DNA from: Amycolatopsis tolypomycina
GTDB taxonomy: Bacteria > Actinomycetota > Actinomycetes > Mycobacteriales > Pseudonocardiaceae
Direction of reading: 5' to 3'
DNA length: 64,000 nt
NCBI RefSeq assembly: GCF_900105945.1
Contig: NZ_FNSO01000004.1
Location: 2,666,001 to 2,730,000 of the forward strand
Shown here: piece by piece, positions 34,676 through 42,885 of the stretch
Layout of the letters: each line of letters starts with the position of its first letter
Position numbering within the stretch: the first letter of the stretch is position 1
Made by a program: the position numbers and the translations under genes
Notes under the pieces: generated by a model
The model's database searches: none
Seen by the model: only the letters and a program-made list of their open reading frames with translations
Told to the model about the DNA's origin: nothing

Positions 34676-35896
34676 ATGGAGCCGGTCGTGACGAAGTCCT
34701 TGCCCCGCCAGCCCGGTTCACCGGCACGGCCGGACGCGCGTGCCGGTCTCATGCTCGCGATGGCGACCGCCGGGTTCGCGGTCACCTTCTGGGCGTGGGC
34801 GCTGCTGTCCCCGCTCGGCGCGACGCTGCGGGATCAGCTGCAGCTCTCTTCGCTGCAGCAGGCCGTCCTGGTCGCGGTGCCCGTGATCGTCGGCTCGCTC
34901 GGGCGGATCCCGGTGGGCGCGCTCACCGACCGGCTCGGCGCCCGCCGCATGTTCCCCGTGGTCGCCCTGCTGACCGCGGTCCCCGTGCTCTACCTGGGAC
35001 ACGGCGCCACTTCGTTGACGGGCTACCTCGTCGGTGGCTTCTTCCTCGGCCTCGGCGGGACGACCTTCGCGATCGGCATCCCGTTCGTCAACGCGTGGTA
35101 CCCGCCGCGGCGCCGCGGGCTCGCGCTAGGCATCTTCGGCGCCGGGATGGGCGGCACGGCGATCTCGGCGTTCTCCACCGTCCAGCTGACCAAGGCGTTC
35201 GGGCACAGCTTCCCCTTCGACGTCGTCGCGGCGGTGCTCGCCGGCTATGCCGTGCTCGCGTTCTTCGTCCTGCGGGACCGCCCGGACCGGCCGCACGCGA
35301 CCGGGAGCCTGCTCGGCCGCCTGGCCATGGCCCTGCGGATGCCGGTGACCAGCCAGCTGAGCGCGCTCTACGCGGTGGCCTTCGGCGGGTTCGTCGCGTT
35401 CAGCGTGTACCTCCCGACGTACTTGGTGACGTCGTTCGGGCTGGACCGCGGGGACGCGGCCCTGCGCACGGCCGGGTTCGTGGTGCTCGCCGTGGCGATG
35501 CGGCCGGTGGGCGGCTGGCTGTCGGACCGGCTCGACCCGGTGAAGCTGCTCGTGGCGGTGTTCGCCGTGGTGGGCGTCCTCGCGCTGGGAGCCGCGTTCG
35601 AGCCGCCGCTCGTGCCCGTCGGAACCGCACTCTTCCTCGGGCTGGCGGGTGCGCTCGGCACCGGGACGGGCGCGGTGTTCGCGCTGGTCGCCCGGCTGGT
35701 GGCGCCGACCGAGGTCGGCGCGGTGACCGGAGTCGTCGGTGCCGCCGGCGGCCTGGGCGGCTTCTTCCCGCCGCTGGTCATGGGCGCGGTGTACAGCGCG
35801 ACCGGTGCCTACCTGCTCGGGTTCGTGCTGCTCGCCGCCACCGCGGCGGGCGCCGGCGTCCTCACGGCCACCGTCATCCGGCGGCGGGCGGCATGA
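34676..35896 (+). CDS. narK: Nitrate/nitrite transporter, MFS family
   Basis: 406 residues, 12 membrane helices, with NarK-family features: WAWALLSPLG near the N-terminus, GRIPVGALTDRLGARRMFP between helices 2 and 3, and a Gly-rich helix GAAGGLGGFFPP in the second half. Imports nitrate and/or exports nitrite for NarGHI. Its natural promoter and ribosome binding site are now 1.44 kb away across the IS110-family element. The ATG at 34676 has no ribosome binding site; the GTG at 34688 has GGAG six bases upstream and may be the present start. The stop overlaps the next gene (ATGA). Confidence 0.92.
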   Translation: MEPVVTKSLPRQPGSPARPDARAGLMLAMATAGFAVTFWAWALLSPLGATLRDQLQLSSLQQAVLVAVPVIVGSLGRIPVGALTDRLGARRMFPVVALLTAVPVLYLGHGATSLTGYLVGGFFLGLGGTTFAIGIPFVNAWYPPRRRGLALGIFGAGMGGTAISAFSTVQLTKAFGHSFPFDVVAAVLAGYAVLAFFVLRDRPDRPHATGSLLGRLAMALRMPVTSQLSALYAVAFGGFVAFSVYLPTYLVTSFGLDRGDAALRTAGFVVLAVAMRPVGGWLSDRLDPVKLLVAVFAVVGVLALGAAFEPPLVPVGTALFLGLAGALGTGTGAVFALVARLVAPTEVGAVTGVVGAAGGLGGFFPPLVMGAVYSATGAYLLGFVLLAATAAGAGVLTATVIRRRAA

Positions 35897-36303
35897 CGGC
35901 CGCGTTCGCGTTCACCTGGCTCGGCATGGTGCTCGCCATCTCGTTCCTGGAGGCCCCGCTGAAGTTCCGCGCCCCGGACGTGACGCTGCGGATCGGCCTG
36001 GGCATCGGACGGCTCGTGTTCGCCGCCCTCAACCGGATCGAGGTTCTGCTGGCGGTCGCGATCTGGGTGACGTTGCTCATCGGTCCCCGCTCACCGGCCT
36101 CGCTGGCGGCGGCCGGCGCGGTGGTGCTGGTCCTCCTGCTCCAGCTGGCCGCGGTCCGGCCGGCCTTGACGCGGCGGTCGGATCGGGTCCTCGCCGGGGA
36201 AGAAGGGCCCCGCAGCCGGGCCCATCTGGTGTACGTCGGACTGGAGGTGGTCAAGGTCGTCACGCTGGTCGCGCTGGGTGCCTCGGCGCTCGCCGGCGCA
36301 TGA
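35893..36303 (+). CDS. Hypothetical four-helix membrane protein
   Basis: 136 residues with four hydrophobic helices (FAFTWLGMVLAISFLEAPL, VFAALNRIEVLLAVAIWVTL, LAAAGAVVLVLLLQLAAVRP, VVKVVTLVALGASALAGA) and short charged loops. No cofactor motif is seen. It is coupled to narK by an ATGA overlap, which suggests a role in nitrate respiration or in membrane adaptation, but I do not recognise the family. Confidence 0.75.
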   Translation: MTAAFAFTWLGMVLAISFLEAPLKFRAPDVTLRIGLGIGRLVFAALNRIEVLLAVAIWVTLLIGPRSPASLAAAGAVVLVLLLQLAAVRPALTRRSDRVLAGEEGPRSRAHLVYVGLEVVKVVTLVALGASALAGA

Positions 36304-36313
36304 GGCCGTGCCG

Positions 36314-37444
36314 CTATCGGGCCGGGCGGCGGGCTTCGGCACCCAGCACGGCCAGCTCCAGCGTCCGCGCGACGTCACCCGGGCCCACCACCCCGACGAG
36401 CGCGCCGTCCGAGACGACCAGGGCGAGGTCCTGCCCGGGCCGCGCACCGATCCGGCCGAGGACCGCCGTCAGCGGAGTTTCCGGCCTGGCCTCCAGGCAC
36501 GCCGGCGGACGGGCACAGACGTTCTCGACCCGCGTCGTGGCGCGCTCCTGCTCCGGCACCCGGGCAAGCATCCCCAGGCTGACCACCCCGACCGGACGGC
36601 CGTCGAACGTCACCACCGGGTAGGTGCGGAACGGTGCGGACGCGGCCTGGTCCACGAACCCCTGAACGGTGAACCAGCCGGGCGCCGTCACCGGGTCAGG
36701 AGTCATGATCTCGCCGAGCCGGATCCGCCCCAGCAGCTCGCGCGCCGGGCCCACGGCCAGCTCGGCCCGGGCGCTCAGGCTCATGAACCAGCCGACGCCG
36801 GCCAGCCAGAGCCCGGCGAAGCTGCCGGACCACAGCAGCCAGGCCAGTCCCAGCGCGGCCAGGGCCAGCCCGAGGGCCCGGCCCGACCGGGCAGCCGCGA
36901 CCTGGGCCCGCCGCTTGTCGCCGGTGCGCCACCAGACGAGTGCCTGCAGGACCCGCCCACCGTCCAGGGGCGCGCCGGGCAGCAGGTTGAACGCCGCCAG
37001 GACCAGGTTCGTCCAGCCCAGCCAGGCGAGCGTGACGCCGGCGACGCCGGACAGCAGCAGGGACGTCCCCAGGAAGCCGGCCCCGGCCAGCAGGCTGGCC
37101 GCCGGGCCGGCGATCGCGACGGCGAACGCGGTGCGCGGCGTCGGGGCATCGTCGGTCAGCTCCGTACTGCCGCCGAACAGCCACAGCGTGACGCGGTCCA
37201 CCGCGAGCCCGCGGTGCCGCGCCACGAGCGCGTGGCTGAGCTCGTGGACCAGCAGCGACGCCAGGAACACCACGGCCCCCACCGTCCCGGTCGCCCAGTA
37301 GACCAGCGGGGACCGGCCGGGCAGCGCTTCCGCCAGCAGTGACCGGGCCAGGAACCAGGCCAGCAGGGCCATGGTCAAGAGCACGGACCAGTGCGCGCCG
37401 ACCCGGATACCGGCCGGGCGCCCGAGCGGGAAGGTGGCGTTCAT
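36314..37444 (-). CDS. Site-2-type M50 metalloprotease with CBS domains (Rip3-like)
   Basis: 376 residues. Membrane zinc protease core: HELSH at about 67-71, and NLLPGAPLDGGRVL with the third zinc ligand Asp near 160, plus helices around them. The C-terminal third is a CBS pair (IMTPDPVTAPGWFTV; TPLTAVLGRIG). Proteins of this layout cut membrane-anchored regulators; Rip3 (Rv2625c) is a DosR-regulon member in M. tuberculosis. The start at 37444 is chosen because MNATFPLGRPAGIRVG fits the family. A 12/14 DevR-like box lies 55 bases upstream. Confidence 0.9.
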   Translation of the reverse strand: MNATFPLGRPAGIRVGAHWSVLLTMALLAWFLARSLLAEALPGRSPLVYWATGTVGAVVFLASLLVHELSHALVARHRGLAVDRVTLWLFGGSTELTDDAPTPRTAFAVAIAGPAASLLAGAGFLGTSLLLSGVAGVTLAWLGWTNLVLAAFNLLPGAPLDGGRVLQALVWWRTGDKRRAQVAAARSGRALGLALAALGLAWLLWSGSFAGLWLAGVGWFMSLSARAELAVGPARELLGRIRLGEIMTPDPVTAPGWFTVQGFVDQAASAPFRTYPVVTFDGRPVGVVSLGMLARVPEQERATTRVENVCARPPACLEARPETPLTAVLGRIGARPGQDLALVVSDGALVGVVGPGDVARTLELAVLGAEARRPAR

Positions 37445-37498
37445 CTTCCGACCGTCCTCCCGCGGGCGCGCGCGGGCGAGGGCCGCACCGCCCCAGAG

Positions 37499-37518
37499 GG
37501 AGGGACCAAAGACCCCGG
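37499..37518. promoter_or_regulatory. DevR-like box between the M50 protease and PPK2 genes
   Basis: GGAGGGACCAAAGACCCCGG; core GGGACCAAAGACCC matches 12 of 14 DevR core positions, among the best in the window. Divergent gap of 129 bases; 55 bases from both starts. Confidence 0.6.
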
Positions 37519-37573
37519 CTCCGCCGACGTCCGGCCGCAGCACGGACGGCACCCGTGTTCGTAGCGTCGCAGT

Positions 37574-38380
37574 ATGTCCGGAACCAAGAAACTCCCGCGC
37601 GCGATCTACGAGCGCGAACTGCTGCGCCTGCAGGTCGAGCTGGTGAAGCTCCAGGAATGGGTCCGGGCCGAAGGGGCGCGCCTGGTCGTGGTGTTCGAGG
37701 GCCGCGACGCCGCCGGCAAGGGCAGCACCATCAAGCGCGTCACCGAGCACCTCAACCCGCGCGTGGTGCGGATCGCGGCGTTGCCGAGCCCGACCGAGCG
37801 CGAGCGGACGCAGTGGTACTTCCAGCGATACATCGAGCATCTGCCCGCCGCGGGCGAGATCGTGTTGTTCGACCGCAGCTGGTACAACCGCGCGGGCGTC
37901 GAGCGCGTCATGGGGTTTTGCACGCCCGAGGAGCACCGGCGGTTCCTGCAGCAGTGCCCGATCTTCGAGCGGCTGCTCGCCGACGACGGCATCCTGCTCC
38001 GCAAGTACTGGTTTTCCGTCAGCGTCGACGAGCAGGAGCGCCGGTTCCGCGCCCGCCTCGACGATCCGATGCGCCGCTGGAAGCTCTCGACGATCGATCT
38101 GCAGTCCGTGACGCACTGGGAGGACTACTCGCGGGCGAAGGACGACATGTTCGTGCACACCGACACCGCCGAGTCCCCTTGGCACGTTGTGGAAAGCGAG
38201 GAGAAGCGGCGTGGGCGGCTGAACATGATCGCGCACCTGCTCGCCAGCGTGCCCTACTACGAGGTGCCTCGCCAGGCGGTGTCGCTGCCCCCGCGGCCGG
38301 AGCCGACCGGCTATTTCCGTCCCGACCGGCGGCTGCAGACCTACGTCCCCGACCACGCGGCGACCCTGCTGCCGCGCTGA
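37574..38380 (+). CDS. ppk2: Polyphosphate kinase 2
   Basis: 268 residues of the PPK2 family, which moves phosphate between polyphosphate and nucleotides. Walker A is GRDAAGKGS (about 43-51), the Walker B/lid region is DRSWYNRAGVERVMGF, and SPTERERTQWYFQRYI and RWKLSTIDLQSVTHW are family blocks. Short single-domain type, probably making ATP or GTP from polyphosphate. No clear ribosome binding site precedes the ATG. Likely controlled by the DevR-like box at 37499. Confidence 0.92.
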   Translation: MSGTKKLPRAIYERELLRLQVELVKLQEWVRAEGARLVVVFEGRDAAGKGSTIKRVTEHLNPRVVRIAALPSPTERERTQWYFQRYIEHLPAAGEIVLFDRSWYNRAGVERVMGFCTPEEHRRFLQQCPIFERLLADDGILLRKYWFSVSVDEQERRFRARLDDPMRRWKLSTIDLQSVTHWEDYSRAKDDMFVHTDTAESPWHVVESEEKRRGRLNMIAHLLASVPYYEVPRQAVSLPPRPEPTGYFRPDRRLQTYVPDHAATLLPR

Positions 38381-38393
38381 ACAGGAGGAAATC

Positions 38394-38585
38394 ATGGATG
38401 CCAAGGAGAAGGCGGCCATCGAGGCCGAGGCACGTCGCGACGTCGCCGAGCGCGGGCGGCACGGCCCGAAGGTGGGCCGGTACCTGCACGTGGTCGAACA
38501 CCACGCGATCAAGGAGAACGAAGAGGACCTTCCTCCGGTTGCCGCGGACGAACCGCGGCAACCGGCGGGCGAACGTCAGGGCTGA
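38394..38585 (+). CDS. Small acidic/charged hypothetical protein (63 aa)
   Basis: The ATG at 38394 follows AGGAGG with ideal spacing. The protein is fully charged and probably disordered: MDAKEKAAIEAEARRDVAER, then HGPKVGRYLHVVEHHAI, then an acidic and Gln-rich tail. No domain recognised. Directly behind ppk2 (13 bases), and its last 10 bases overlap the end of the convergent SRPBCC gene. Confidence 0.7.
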   Translation: MDAKEKAAIEAEARRDVAERGRHGPKVGRYLHVVEHHAIKENEEDLPPVAADEPRQPAGERQG

Positions 38586-39193
38586 TCGGTGCGCGTGTAG
38601 GCCGCGAGGGCCCGCTCCCGGGCTTTCACGGCCACCGTGCGGACGAGCGCCGTGTGCACCGAACCGATGGCCGGCCGGGCGATCCGCCAGTAGCGGCGGA
38701 ACTTCAGCCAGCTCTCCGGATCGCTCATCCGGACCCGGGTGTGCACGGTCAGCACCGCGCGGTGCGCGCCGTAGGGAACCACCGACACGGCCATCACGAG
38801 CTTGCCGAAGCCGGGCTCGTCGAACGCCGCGAAGTCGTCGGATTCCACCCGGCGCCAGGTGATCACCGGCTTCCAGAACTTGCCCGCGACGCCGAGCGCG
38901 AACTCGGCGCCCGGCCGGTCGCCGAGCAGGGTCCACTCGGAACCGGCGTCGAGGTCGTCGGCCGTCATGCGGGTCGGACGGCGGGGCGGGCCGTGCCGCC
39001 GGTTGTGCCAGCGTTCGGGCAGCGCACGCAGCCACCCCGCAGCGGAGACGACGCCGCCCTGGACGTCGGTGAAGTCGAGTTCGCGCGCCGCCGAATAGGT
39101 GTCCTTCACCGGCGCGTCCACGATCGTCGTGCGCACCAGCTCGAAGTGCGGGTGCGGCAGGAAGTGGTCGATGAACAGATCAGGTGCAGTCAT
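38576..39193 (-). CDS. SRPBCC-like hypothetical protein
   Basis: 205 residues from the ATG at 39193 (MTAPDLFIDHFLPHPHFELV). The arrangement of beta strands and the final long amphipathic helix (WLKFRRYWRIARPAIGSVHT then ALVRTVAVKARE) fit a START/SRPBCC helix-grip fold. A basic loop (HNRRHGPPRRPTRM) interrupts the middle. Such proteins bind hydrophobic ligands. Divergent from a stress operon, with a DevR-like box in the gap. Confidence 0.7.
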   Translation of the reverse strand: MTAPDLFIDHFLPHPHFELVRTTIVDAPVKDTYSAARELDFTDVQGGVVSAAGWLRALPERWHNRRHGPPRRPTRMTADDLDAGSEWTLLGDRPGAEFALGVAGKFWKPVITWRRVESDDFAAFDEPGFGKLVMAVSVVPYGAHRAVLTVHTRVRMSDPESWLKFRRYWRIARPAIGSVHTALVRTVAVKARERALAAYTRTDQP

Positions 39194-39248
39194 CCACCCA
39201 GCGTCGGTGCACCCGCACCGCGCGGACAGGCGGATTTGGTCCCCGGTG

Positions 39249-39268
39249 AAAGGGACTTCGGGCCCTGA
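39249..39268. promoter_or_regulatory. DevR-like box before the 39-45 kb stress operon
   Basis: AAAGGGACTTCGGGCCCTGA; core GGGACTTCGGGCCC matches 11 of 14 DevR core positions. It lies 55 bases before both the USP start (39323) and the SRPBCC-like start (39193). Confidence 0.55.
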
Positions 39269-39322
39269 CCGGCGAGTATCGGCCGCAACCATGCTGAACC
39301 TCCGGACCCGCGGGAGGGACTC

Positions 39323-40105
39323 ATGACCGCAACCATGCCGGTGCTCGCCGGGGTGGATGCCTCGGCATCGTCGTTGGCCGCCGTTCGGTGGGCGGCGAGG
39401 GAAGCAGGGCGGCGTGACACCACGTTGCGCCTGCTGCACGCCTGCGTCTGCGAGGACACCCCCGCCGACGGGCACGACGAGCTCCTGCTGGAGCACGTCC
39501 ACCGCCGGCTGCGCCACGCGGCCGGGATCGTCCGTGACTGGGCTCCCGGCGTACGGGTCGAGATGGCCGTCCGGCTCGGGCTCGCCACCGACCTGCTGCT
39601 CGAGGAGGCGGCGGGCGCGGCAGTGGTCGTTCTCGGTTCGCGCGGCCTCGGTGGCCTGCGTGGTGCGCTGATCGGTTCGGTGGCGCTGCGCGTGGCCGCG
39701 GCGGCGCCCTGTCCTGTCGTCGTGGTCCCGGCGCACCAGCCGGTCCGGACGGGTCCCGTTGTCGCGGGCATCGACCGATCCGGATCGAGTGAGCACGCGC
39801 TGCGGTTCGCCTTCGAGGAGGCGGCCGCGACGCGCGCGCCGGTGCTGGTGGTGCACGCCGGCGACGACGACGCCGAACTGGCGGACCACGTTGCCGGCCG
39901 GCGCCGCAGGTACCCGGACCTCGAGGTCCGCACCCAGGTCGTGCCGGAGCGTGTCCCGGCCCGCGCGTTGCAGCACGCCGCTCCGGACGCCCGGCTGATC
40001 GTCATCGGAACGCGGGGCCGCGGCCCGGTCGCCGGCGGGATCCTCGGCTCGACCGGCAACGCCCTGCTCGCGCACGCGGCCTGTCCGGTCGCGGTCGTGC
40101 ACTGA
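39323..40105 (+). CDS. Universal stress protein, two UspA domains
   Basis: 260 residues. Domain 1 has LAGVDASASSLAAV and VVLGSRGLGGLRGALIGSVA; domain 2 is shorter (VVAGIDRSGSSEHAL, VIGTRGRGPVAGGILGSTGN), having lost about 30 residues between strands compared with the other copies. First gene of an eight-gene run (39323-45164) with several ATGA couplings. Starts after GGGAGG. Confidence 0.9.
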   Translation: MTATMPVLAGVDASASSLAAVRWAAREAGRRDTTLRLLHACVCEDTPADGHDELLLEHVHRRLRHAAGIVRDWAPGVRVEMAVRLGLATDLLLEEAAGAAVVVLGSRGLGGLRGALIGSVALRVAAAAPCPVVVVPAHQPVRTGPVVAGIDRSGSSEHALRFAFEEAAATRAPVLVVHAGDDDAELADHVAGRRRRYPDLEVRTQVVPERVPARALQHAAPDARLIVIGTRGRGPVAGGILGSTGNALLAHAACPVAVVH

Positions 40106-40120
40106 AGGAAAGGAGCCGTC

Positions 40121-40702
40121 GTGAAAGCACGCGACATCATGACGAGGCCCGTGGTTCGGGTCGGGCCCGCGACGCCGGTCCGTGAAGCGATCGTGCTGCT
40201 CACCGAGCATTGCGTCGCGGCGTTGCCGGTCGTCGGCGAGGACGACGCGGTCCTCGGCGTGTTCACCGAAGCCGACGCGCTCCGCAGCGGTATCACCGGC
40301 GCGGCACCGGACGTGCTGGTGGCCACGATGATGACGACCCCCGCCGAGACCGTGCGCCTGGACACCGACATCACCGAGATCGCCCGCCGCATGCTGGGCG
40401 ACCGGCGCCGCAGCATCCCGGTGGTCGACGACGACGGCGTGCTCGTGGGCATCGTCAGCCGCCGCGACATGCTCACCCCTCTGGTGCGCCAGGACGACTC
40501 GATCGCTTCGCACCTCAACGCGCTGCTCACGGACTACTCCGGGCACCGCGACCGGTGGGCGGTTTCGGTCACCGGCGGCATGGTGACCATCCGCGGCACC
40601 TTCACCGACGAGGCCGAGCGCCGGGTCGTGACGGCACTGGCCAAGACGGTCTACGGCGTCGTCGGCGTCGAACTGTGGGAAGAAACCTCGGTGCGGACAT
40701 GA
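40121..40702 (+). CDS. CBS-pair and BON domain protein
   Basis: 193 residues from a GTG start (AGGAAAGGAG upstream). CBS motifs IMTRPVVRVGPATPVREA and MMTTPAETVRLDTDITEIA, then a BON domain (WAVSVTGGMVTIRGTFTDEA). Same architecture as 21608-22231 and 45246-45854. Overlaps the next gene by ATGA. Confidence 0.88.
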   Translation: MKARDIMTRPVVRVGPATPVREAIVLLTEHCVAALPVVGEDDAVLGVFTEADALRSGITGAAPDVLVATMMTTPAETVRLDTDITEIARRMLGDRRRSIPVVDDDGVLVGIVSRRDMLTPLVRQDDSIASHLNALLTDYSGHRDRWAVSVTGGMVTIRGTFTDEAERRVVTALAKTVYGVVGVELWEETSVRT

Positions 40703-41223
40703 AGATCCTCGTCGCGGTGGCCACCCGGCACGGGGCCACCAGGGAGATCGCCGAAAGCGTGGCCACCGCCCTCGGCGCCGCGCTGACCGACGCCGGGGTG
40801 CAGGCGCAGGTCGAGGTCCGCGACGCCGGCCTGGTGCGCTCGGTCGACGGCTTCGACGCCGTGGTCATCGGCAGCGCCGTCTACCTGGGTCATTGGCTGG
40901 AACCGGCCAAGAAACTCGTGGAGTCCTTTTCGGACGAACTGTGCCGGGTTCCGGTCTGGCTGTTCTCCAGCGGACCCGTCGGAGAACAGCAGCATCCCGC
41001 CGAAGAGCCGGTCGCCGTCGAAGACCTGGTCCATCGGCTGAACGCCCGCGGGCACCGCCTGTTCGGCGGCAAGATCGACCGCCGCACCCTCAAGTTCCCC
41101 GAACGCGCCGTGGTGGCCGCGTTGCGGGTGGCCGACGCGGACAACCGGGACTGGCCCATGATCCGCGCCTGGGGCCGCGAGATCGGGACAAGCCTCGCCA
41201 ACGTCGAAAGGAGCGTGTCATGA
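40699..41223 (+). CDS. Flavodoxin-domain protein (HemG-like)
   Basis: 174 residues of the flavodoxin_5 family: VAVATRHGATREIAESVAT (FMN phosphate loop), DAVVIGSAVYLGHW and a C-terminal IRAWGREIGTSLA helix. Family members include menaquinone-dependent protoporphyrinogen oxidase, which could keep heme synthesis going without oxygen. The exact substrate is inferred. ATGA overlaps at both ends. Confidence 0.82.
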   Translation: MKILVAVATRHGATREIAESVATALGAALTDAGVQAQVEVRDAGLVRSVDGFDAVVIGSAVYLGHWLEPAKKLVESFSDELCRVPVWLFSSGPVGEQQHPAEEPVAVEDLVHRLNARGHRLFGGKIDRRTLKFPERAVVAALRVADADNRDWPMIRAWGREIGTSLANVERSVS

Positions 41224-42593
41224 CCGAGTACCCGGTCCGCGTCGAGGCGACGCTGGACGAGCCGCTGTCGCGCGGGCTCTGGCTGGTGAAGTGGCTGCTC
41301 GCCATTCCGCACTACATCGTGCTGGCGTTCCTGTGGTTCGCCTACCCGTTCGCCACGATCGTGGCCTTCTTCGCGATCCTCGTCACCGGCCGGTATCCGC
41401 GGCCGCTGTTCGAGTTCACCTCCGGCGTGCTGCGCTGGAGCTGGCGGGTGCAGTACTACTCCTACGCCGCGCTCGGGACCGACCGGTACCCGCCGTTCAC
41501 CTTCGCCGACGTCCCGGACTACCCGGCCCGGCTCGAAATCGCCTACCCGGAACGGCTTTCGCGCGGGCTGGTGCTGGTGAAGTGGTGGCTGCTGGCCATC
41601 CCGCACTTCGTCGTCGTCGGCCTGTTCGCCGGCGGTGGCACCTGGCTGGCCTTCCGCTCGGGTGACGACGGCGGCTTCGATTGGGCCGCCGGCGGTCTCG
41701 TCGGCGTGCTGGTCCTGGTCGCCGGGGTGGTGTTGCTGGTCACCGGTCGCTACCCGCGGCCGATCTTCGACTTCGTCCTGGGCATGGACCGCTGGGTGCT
41801 GCGGGTGGCCGCCTACGTGTCGCTGATGACGGACGAGTACCCGCCGTTCCGGCTCGACATGGGTGGCGCCGAGGCCGGCCACGAACCACCGCACCCGCAG
41901 CCGCCCCACCCGCACGCGTCGGGCTGGACAGCCGGGCGGATCGCCGCCGCGGCCACCGGTGCCGTGCTGGTGCTCGGCTCGATGGGCCTGCTCACCGGCG
42001 GCACGGCGGTGCTGTGGGCCGACCGCACCCAGCGTGACGCGGACGGCTACCTCACCGCGTCCACCACGTTCGTCTCGAGCGGGTATGCCTTCGCCACCGA
42101 TCCGGTGCGGCTGGAGGGCGTGTCGGTGCCGAAGTTCGAGGGCTTCGTCGGTGACGTCCGGATCCGCGTGACGGACACCGGCGGCCGTCCGGTTTTCGTG
42201 GGCATCGGCCGCACGGACGCCGTCGAGCGGTACCTGGCCGCGACCGAGTACACGACCGCGGGCAACCGCACGCATCCGGGCGGTGCCCCGGCCGGTCCGC
42301 CCGGCGATGCCGGGGTGTGGGTCGCGAGCGCGTCCGGCGCGGGCACGCAGACCGTCGCCTGGCCGGTGCTGAACGGGCAGTGGACCGCTGTCGTGATGAA
42401 CGCGGACGTCTCGCGGGGGATCTCCGTGCGCGCCGAAGCGGGCGCGACCGCACCCGCCCTCGGCTGGGTCGCCTTGGCGCTGCTCGTGTCCGGTCTCGTG
42501 GTGCTGGCCGGCGGCGTCGTGCTGATCGGCGTGGCCGCGCACCGAGCCGCGCACCGCCCGAACGCCCCTGAACCATCCACTGTGGACGCCTGA
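41220..42593 (+). CDS. DUF4389 membrane protein
   Basis: 457 residues with two DUF4389 repeats. Each has PVRVEATLDEPLSRGLWLVKWLLAIPH or its second copy YPERLSRGLVLVKWWLLAIPH, followed by a long helix pair and TGRYPRP(L/I)F(E/D)F. A His/Pro-rich hinge (PPHPQPPHPHASG) leads to a further membrane helix, an extracytoplasmic beta-rich domain (about 270-420) and a last helix. Function unknown; the layout suggests a membrane scaffold with an outside domain. Starts by ATGA overlap. Confidence 0.85.
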   Translation: MTEYPVRVEATLDEPLSRGLWLVKWLLAIPHYIVLAFLWFAYPFATIVAFFAILVTGRYPRPLFEFTSGVLRWSWRVQYYSYAALGTDRYPPFTFADVPDYPARLEIAYPERLSRGLVLVKWWLLAIPHFVVVGLFAGGGTWLAFRSGDDGGFDWAAGGLVGVLVLVAGVVLLVTGRYPRPIFDFVLGMDRWVLRVAAYVSLMTDEYPPFRLDMGGAEAGHEPPHPQPPHPHASGWTAGRIAAAATGAVLVLGSMGLLTGGTAVLWADRTQRDADGYLTASTTFVSSGYAFATDPVRLEGVSVPKFEGFVGDVRIRVTDTGGRPVFVGIGRTDAVERYLAATEYTTAGNRTHPGGAPAGPPGDAGVWVASASGAGTQTVAWPVLNGQWTAVVMNADVSRGISVRAEAGATAPALGWVALALLVSGLVVLAGGVVLIGVAAHRAAHRPNAPEPSTVDA

Positions 42594-42606
42594 GAGAGGA
42601 ACGACC

Positions 42607-42885
42607 ATGCACGCACAGCCGGGCGACTGGCTCGTCGTCAAGGGACCGTGGGCCGACGCGCCCGAACAGCGCGGCCGGATCCTCGAGGTCCGCTCGGCCG
42701 ACGGATCGCCGCCGTACGTCGTCCGCTGGACGGCCGACGACCACGTGTCGACGGTCTTCCCCGGTCCCGACGCGGTCGTGCTGACCGCCGAGGAGGAACG
42801 GTCGGCCGAAGACCGCGCGCGTACCCGCTTCGACCGGGTCCGGCGGTATCTCCACGAGGAGGGCGGCCATGTCCGGGTTCGTTGA
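42607..42885 (+). CDS. DUF1918 family protein
   Basis: 92 residues. The DUF1918 core is an SH3-like barrel: QPGDWLVVKGP, GRILEVRSADGSPPYVVRW, DDHVSTVFPGPDAVV. The C-terminal 30 residues form a charged helix (EERSAEDRARTRFDRVRRYL). Role unknown. The last 17 bases overlap the next USP gene. Confidence 0.85.
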   Translation: MHAQPGDWLVVKGPWADAPEQRGRILEVRSADGSPPYVVRWTADDHVSTVFPGPDAVVLTAEEERSAEDRARTRFDRVRRYLHEEGGHVRVR

